NCBI GenBank assembly: GCA_035554635.1
Contig: DATMIB010000087.1
Coordinates: 1 to 24,237 of the forward strand
DNA: 24,237 nucleotides
Reading direction: 5' to 3'
From: RPQJ01 sp035554635
GTDB lineage: Bacteria > Pseudomonadota > Gammaproteobacteria > Steroidobacterales > Steroidobacteraceae
Shown here: one piece after another, positions 22,253-24,237 of the stretch
Layout: each line of letters starts with the position of its first letter
Position numbering within the stretch: the first letter of the stretch is position 1
The notes under the pieces: generated by a model
What the model saw: only the letters and a program-made list of their open reading frames with translations
Databases searched by the model: none
Told to the model about the DNA's origin: nothing
Translations under genes and position numbers: made by a program

Positions 22253-23608
22253 TCACGCATTCGAACTGGGCCGATGCGTCGGCGGACGCGGGTAGACGCG
22301 CCGGGTCGCACGCGCGGCACGCAGTTCGCTCGCAAGGTACTCCCCGAGCGTCGACGCGATGCCACGCCCCGGCTGCGCGGGCTCACCGGCACCGAGCCGG
22401 AACAGCTGGCAGTAGTACCAGGACTGCGAAGCAAAAGCGTTCAGGGCCTTGGCCGCGAGCCACGGGCTCGTCGGTGACAGCCAGCCGCGCGCGCGCACCT
22501 GCAGCCGCCCGTCGAGGTTTTCGACGCGGTCGAGCCGGCCGTCCAGCAGGCGTTGCGGAAAATCGGGCATCCAGCAGAGCGGGCGACCCAGCCCGATCGC
22601 ATCGCAGTCGGCGGCCCGGCCGTCGCCGCCGAGTGCCGCCTGCATGCCCTCGCGGCTGCGGAAGCCGCCGGTCACGAGCAAGGGCATGCGCGTGACACGC
22701 CGGATCGCGGCCGCATAGTCGAGGAAATACGCCTCGCGCGCACGGGTGCTCGCACGGATCGGCACCGCATCCTCGGTCCGGCCGGCGACACCGAGCAGGC
22801 GCGGCTGCTCGTACGTGCCACCCGAAACCTCGAGCAAGTCGATCGACTCCGCGTCGAGCCAGCGCACGACCTGCAGGCACTCCTCGTGCGTGAAGCCGCC
22901 CTTGCGGAAGTCGTCCGAGTTGAGCTTCACGGCCACGGGGTAATCCCGACCGACGGCCGCCCGCACGGCACGCACGCATTCGAGCAGGAATCGCGCACGG
23001 TTCTCGAGCGAGCCACCCCACGCGTCGAGCCGCTGGTTCGTGACCGGCGACAGGAACGAGCTGACCAGGTAGCCGTGGGCGCCGTGCACCTGCACGCCCG
23101 TGAAACCGGTCTCCCGCGCGATCGTGGCGGCGTGCGCGAATCGGCCGACCAGTGCGAGGATCTCGGTTTCGGTCAGCGCACGCGGCGTCGCGTAGTTGCC
23201 GAGCAGGTCGAGCTGCACGCGCGAGGGCGCCACCGGCTGCCCCGTGACGTACCGGGGCGACTGCCGACCCGCGTGCGCGATCTGCATCCAGAGGTGGTTG
23301 CCCCGCGCCGTGCCCGCACGCGCCCATGCGGCCAGTCGCTGGCGTGCTTCCGCGTCGTACGTGCGCGGCTCGGAGCGGTCGATCGCGACGTTGGCCGGAC
23401 GTTCGAGGTCGAACCGGTCGACCTGCACGTTGCCGGTGACGAGCAATCCCGCGCCGCCGTCGCTCCAGGTCCGGTACAGGGTTTCGTGCGCCGCCGTCGC
23501 ACGCAGCCATGGGTCGGCCAGCCCCTCCGTCATGGCCGCCTTGGCGAGGCGGTTCGACAGGCGGGCGCCGCAGGGCAACTCGAGTGGCGTGGCTAGCAAG
23601 TCACTCAT
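22253..23608 (-). CDS. NADH:flavin oxidoreductase, Old Yellow Enzyme family
   Basis: A 451-residue FMN-dependent TIM-barrel enzyme. Family motifs in order are LSNRLAKAAMTEGLADP near 20, WMQIAHAGRQSP near 110, GVQVHGAHGYLVSSFLSP near 180, TNQRLDAWGGSLENRARF just after, VAVKLNSDDFRKGGF near 235 and LLVTGGFRSREGM near 320. It reduces activated C=C bonds with NAD(P)H. The C-terminal 80 residues (AKALNAFASQSWYYCQLF onward) form a helical extension found in one subgroup; the FAD and iron-sulfur domains of FadH are absent, so it is not a full 2,4-dienoyl-CoA reductase. The substrate is unknown. It diverges from an unrecognised gene at 23701; the ATG at 23608 begins the conserved MSDLLATPLELPCG. Confidence 0.93.
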   Translation of the reverse strand: MSDLLATPLELPCGARLSNRLAKAAMTEGLADPWLRATAAHETLYRTWSDGGAGLLVTGNVQVDRFDLERPANVAIDRSEPRTYDAEARQRLAAWARAGTARGNHLWMQIAHAGRQSPRYVTGQPVAPSRVQLDLLGNYATPRALTETEILALVGRFAHAATIARETGFTGVQVHGAHGYLVSSFLSPVTNQRLDAWGGSLENRARFLLECVRAVRAAVGRDYPVAVKLNSDDFRKGGFTHEECLQVVRWLDAESIDLLEVSGGTYEQPRLLGVAGRTEDAVPIRASTRAREAYFLDYAAAIRRVTRMPLLVTGGFRSREGMQAALGGDGRAADCDAIGLGRPLCWMPDFPQRLLDGRLDRVENLDGRLQVRARGWLSPTSPWLAAKALNAFASQSWYYCQLFRLGAGEPAQPGRGIASTLGEYLASELRAARATRRVYPRPPTHRPSSNA

Positions 23609-23636
23609 GACATTCCATCCCTCGCGGCGGCAGTTG

Positions 23637-23642
23637 TATGAT
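23637..23642 (+). promoter_or_regulatory. Candidate -10 box for the gene at 23701
   Basis: TATGAT matches five of six positions of the sigma-70 -10 consensus in the 92-base gap between divergent genes. A weak TTCCAT lies 18 bases upstream at 23613-23618. A start near 23649 would give a leader of about 50 bases. Confidence 0.3.
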
Positions 23643-23700
23643 CCGGGCACATTCAACAGGATCGGGCTGCCACGCGCGCACCGGCCGGGAGGGGAATCCG

Positions 23701-24204
23701 ATGTTGACCAGGGAACAACTGACGATCGTGCAGTGGCAGGCCGTCCGCAACACGCCACACCACGTCATCATCGCAGTCTCGGCCTCCGGGGGCAGCCCGT
23801 TCGACGAAATGCTGGAACGTGCCGCAGGGCTGCAGGGCATCGTCGACGCCATCAACAGCACCCACCCGCTCGTGAGCGAGATCGCGGCCGCGACCCACAT
23901 CATGCACGCGCAGGACGACATCCGGCGCTGGTATTACACGCTCGAGGAGCCGCACCGCACGCCGCAGAGCTTGCAGGACAAGGCACTCGACACGGCACGG
24001 CACGCGCTCGAGGCGCTCGGCACCCATGGCGGGGCCGAGGACCTGATGCATTACGGCGAGTTCGTGCTGTCGCTCGCCAATCGCGTGGCGCGCGCCGCGC
24101 GCGAGGGCGACTTCTTCGGGATCGGTGGCGAACTCGTGAGCGCGCAGGAGCGGCGCTTCATCGAACGGCTCGACCGGTTGATCCAGGAACGCTGCGGCCG
24201 CTGA
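23701..24204 (+). CDS. Hypothetical protein, largely alpha-helical, 167 residues
   Basis: A soluble protein I do not recognise. It begins MLTREQLTIVQWQAVRNTPHH, contains a Gly/Ser patch (VSASGGSPFDEM), and from about residue 40 is mostly helical: AAGLQGIVDAI, then SEIAAATHIMHAQDDIRRWYY, HALEALGTHGGAEDLMHY and FVLSLANRVARAAREGD. There is no signal peptide, membrane segment or catalytic motif. The start is well supported by GGGAGGGG at 23687-23694, six bases before the ATG; a longer frame from an ATG at 23638 lacks such a site and overlaps a likely -10 box. Its divergence from an OYE-type gene hints at shared regulation only. Coding status is supported by composition and ribosome-binding site. 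Confidence 0.8.
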   Translation: MLTREQLTIVQWQAVRNTPHHVIIAVSASGGSPFDEMLERAAGLQGIVDAINSTHPLVSEIAAATHIMHAQDDIRRWYYTLEEPHRTPQSLQDKALDTARHALEALGTHGGAEDLMHYGEFVLSLANRVARAAREGDFFGIGGELVSAQERRFIERLDRLIQERCGR

Positions 24205-24237
24205 TCGCGCACGGCTCCCGTACTGCCGCGACGCTGC

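Noticed and set aside
1..24237. CRISPR arrays, tRNA or rRNA genes, insertion sequences, toxin-antitoxin or defence genes
   Set aside because: No regularly spaced repeats, cloverleaf-like segments, transposase motifs or defence-type domains were seen on either strand.

Overview
The window is very GC-rich DNA with third codon positions almost all G or C. It reads as ordinary chromosome of a high-GC beta- or gammaproteobacterium. The pointers are a 90-residue IF-1 with the basic C-terminal tail of the second IF-1 of betaproteobacteria, an RRM protein next to it, a DUF1840 protein, a cyclophilin of the type I associate with Xanthomonadales, and a ClsC-like phospholipase D. The exact order cannot be decided by eye. 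I see no rRNA, tRNA, CRISPR array, insertion sequence or prophage gene.

Layout. (1) 1-3117: the first codons of a divergent Lrp/AsnC-type regulator, two operator-like palindromes, alanine dehydrogenase (ald), a short-chain dehydrogenase and a dienoyl-CoA isomerase-like crotonase. (2) 3173-4150: a small RRM RNA-binding protein (minus) and a short IF-1 (plus), back to back around a 441-base gap with several potential RNA hairpins. (3) 4242-9387: a minus-strand run of response regulator, REC-MarR fusion regulator, 75-residue H-box-like protein, secreted cyclophilin and long-chain acyl-CoA ligase (FadD); a DivK-like single-domain response regulator diverges at its head. No histidine-kinase ATPase domain is visible. 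(4) 9586-11765: a ClsC-like cardiolipin synthase, a DUF1840 protein and a four-helix membrane protein, packed with gaps of 2 and 3 bases. (5) 11868-18487: a secreted M3 peptidase, a secreted protein of unknown function, a glycine-zipper protein (minus) and a secreted FG-GAP/VCBS plus ASPIC/UnbV protein. (6) 18498-24204: REP-like twin palindromes, then minus-strand oligopeptidase B, M48 lipoprotein peptidase, a SpoIIAA/STAS-like protein and an Old Yellow Enzyme-family oxidoreductase, with an unrecognised helical protein diverging at the right end.

Themes. Fatty-acid degradation recurs (FadD, dienoyl-CoA isomerase, short-chain dehydrogenase, OYE-type reductase). So does envelope protein handling: cyclophilin and M48 carry export signals, the M3 peptidase appears exported, and oligopeptidase B is normally cytosolic. 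The most system-like segment is 7236-9387: three receiver proteins and a free-standing H-box-like helical protein without a kinase, joined by close spacing to a prolyl isomerase and FadD. I do not see a clearly undescribed defence or mobile system; that signalling cluster and the structured leaders around 3437-3877 are the best candidates for follow-up.
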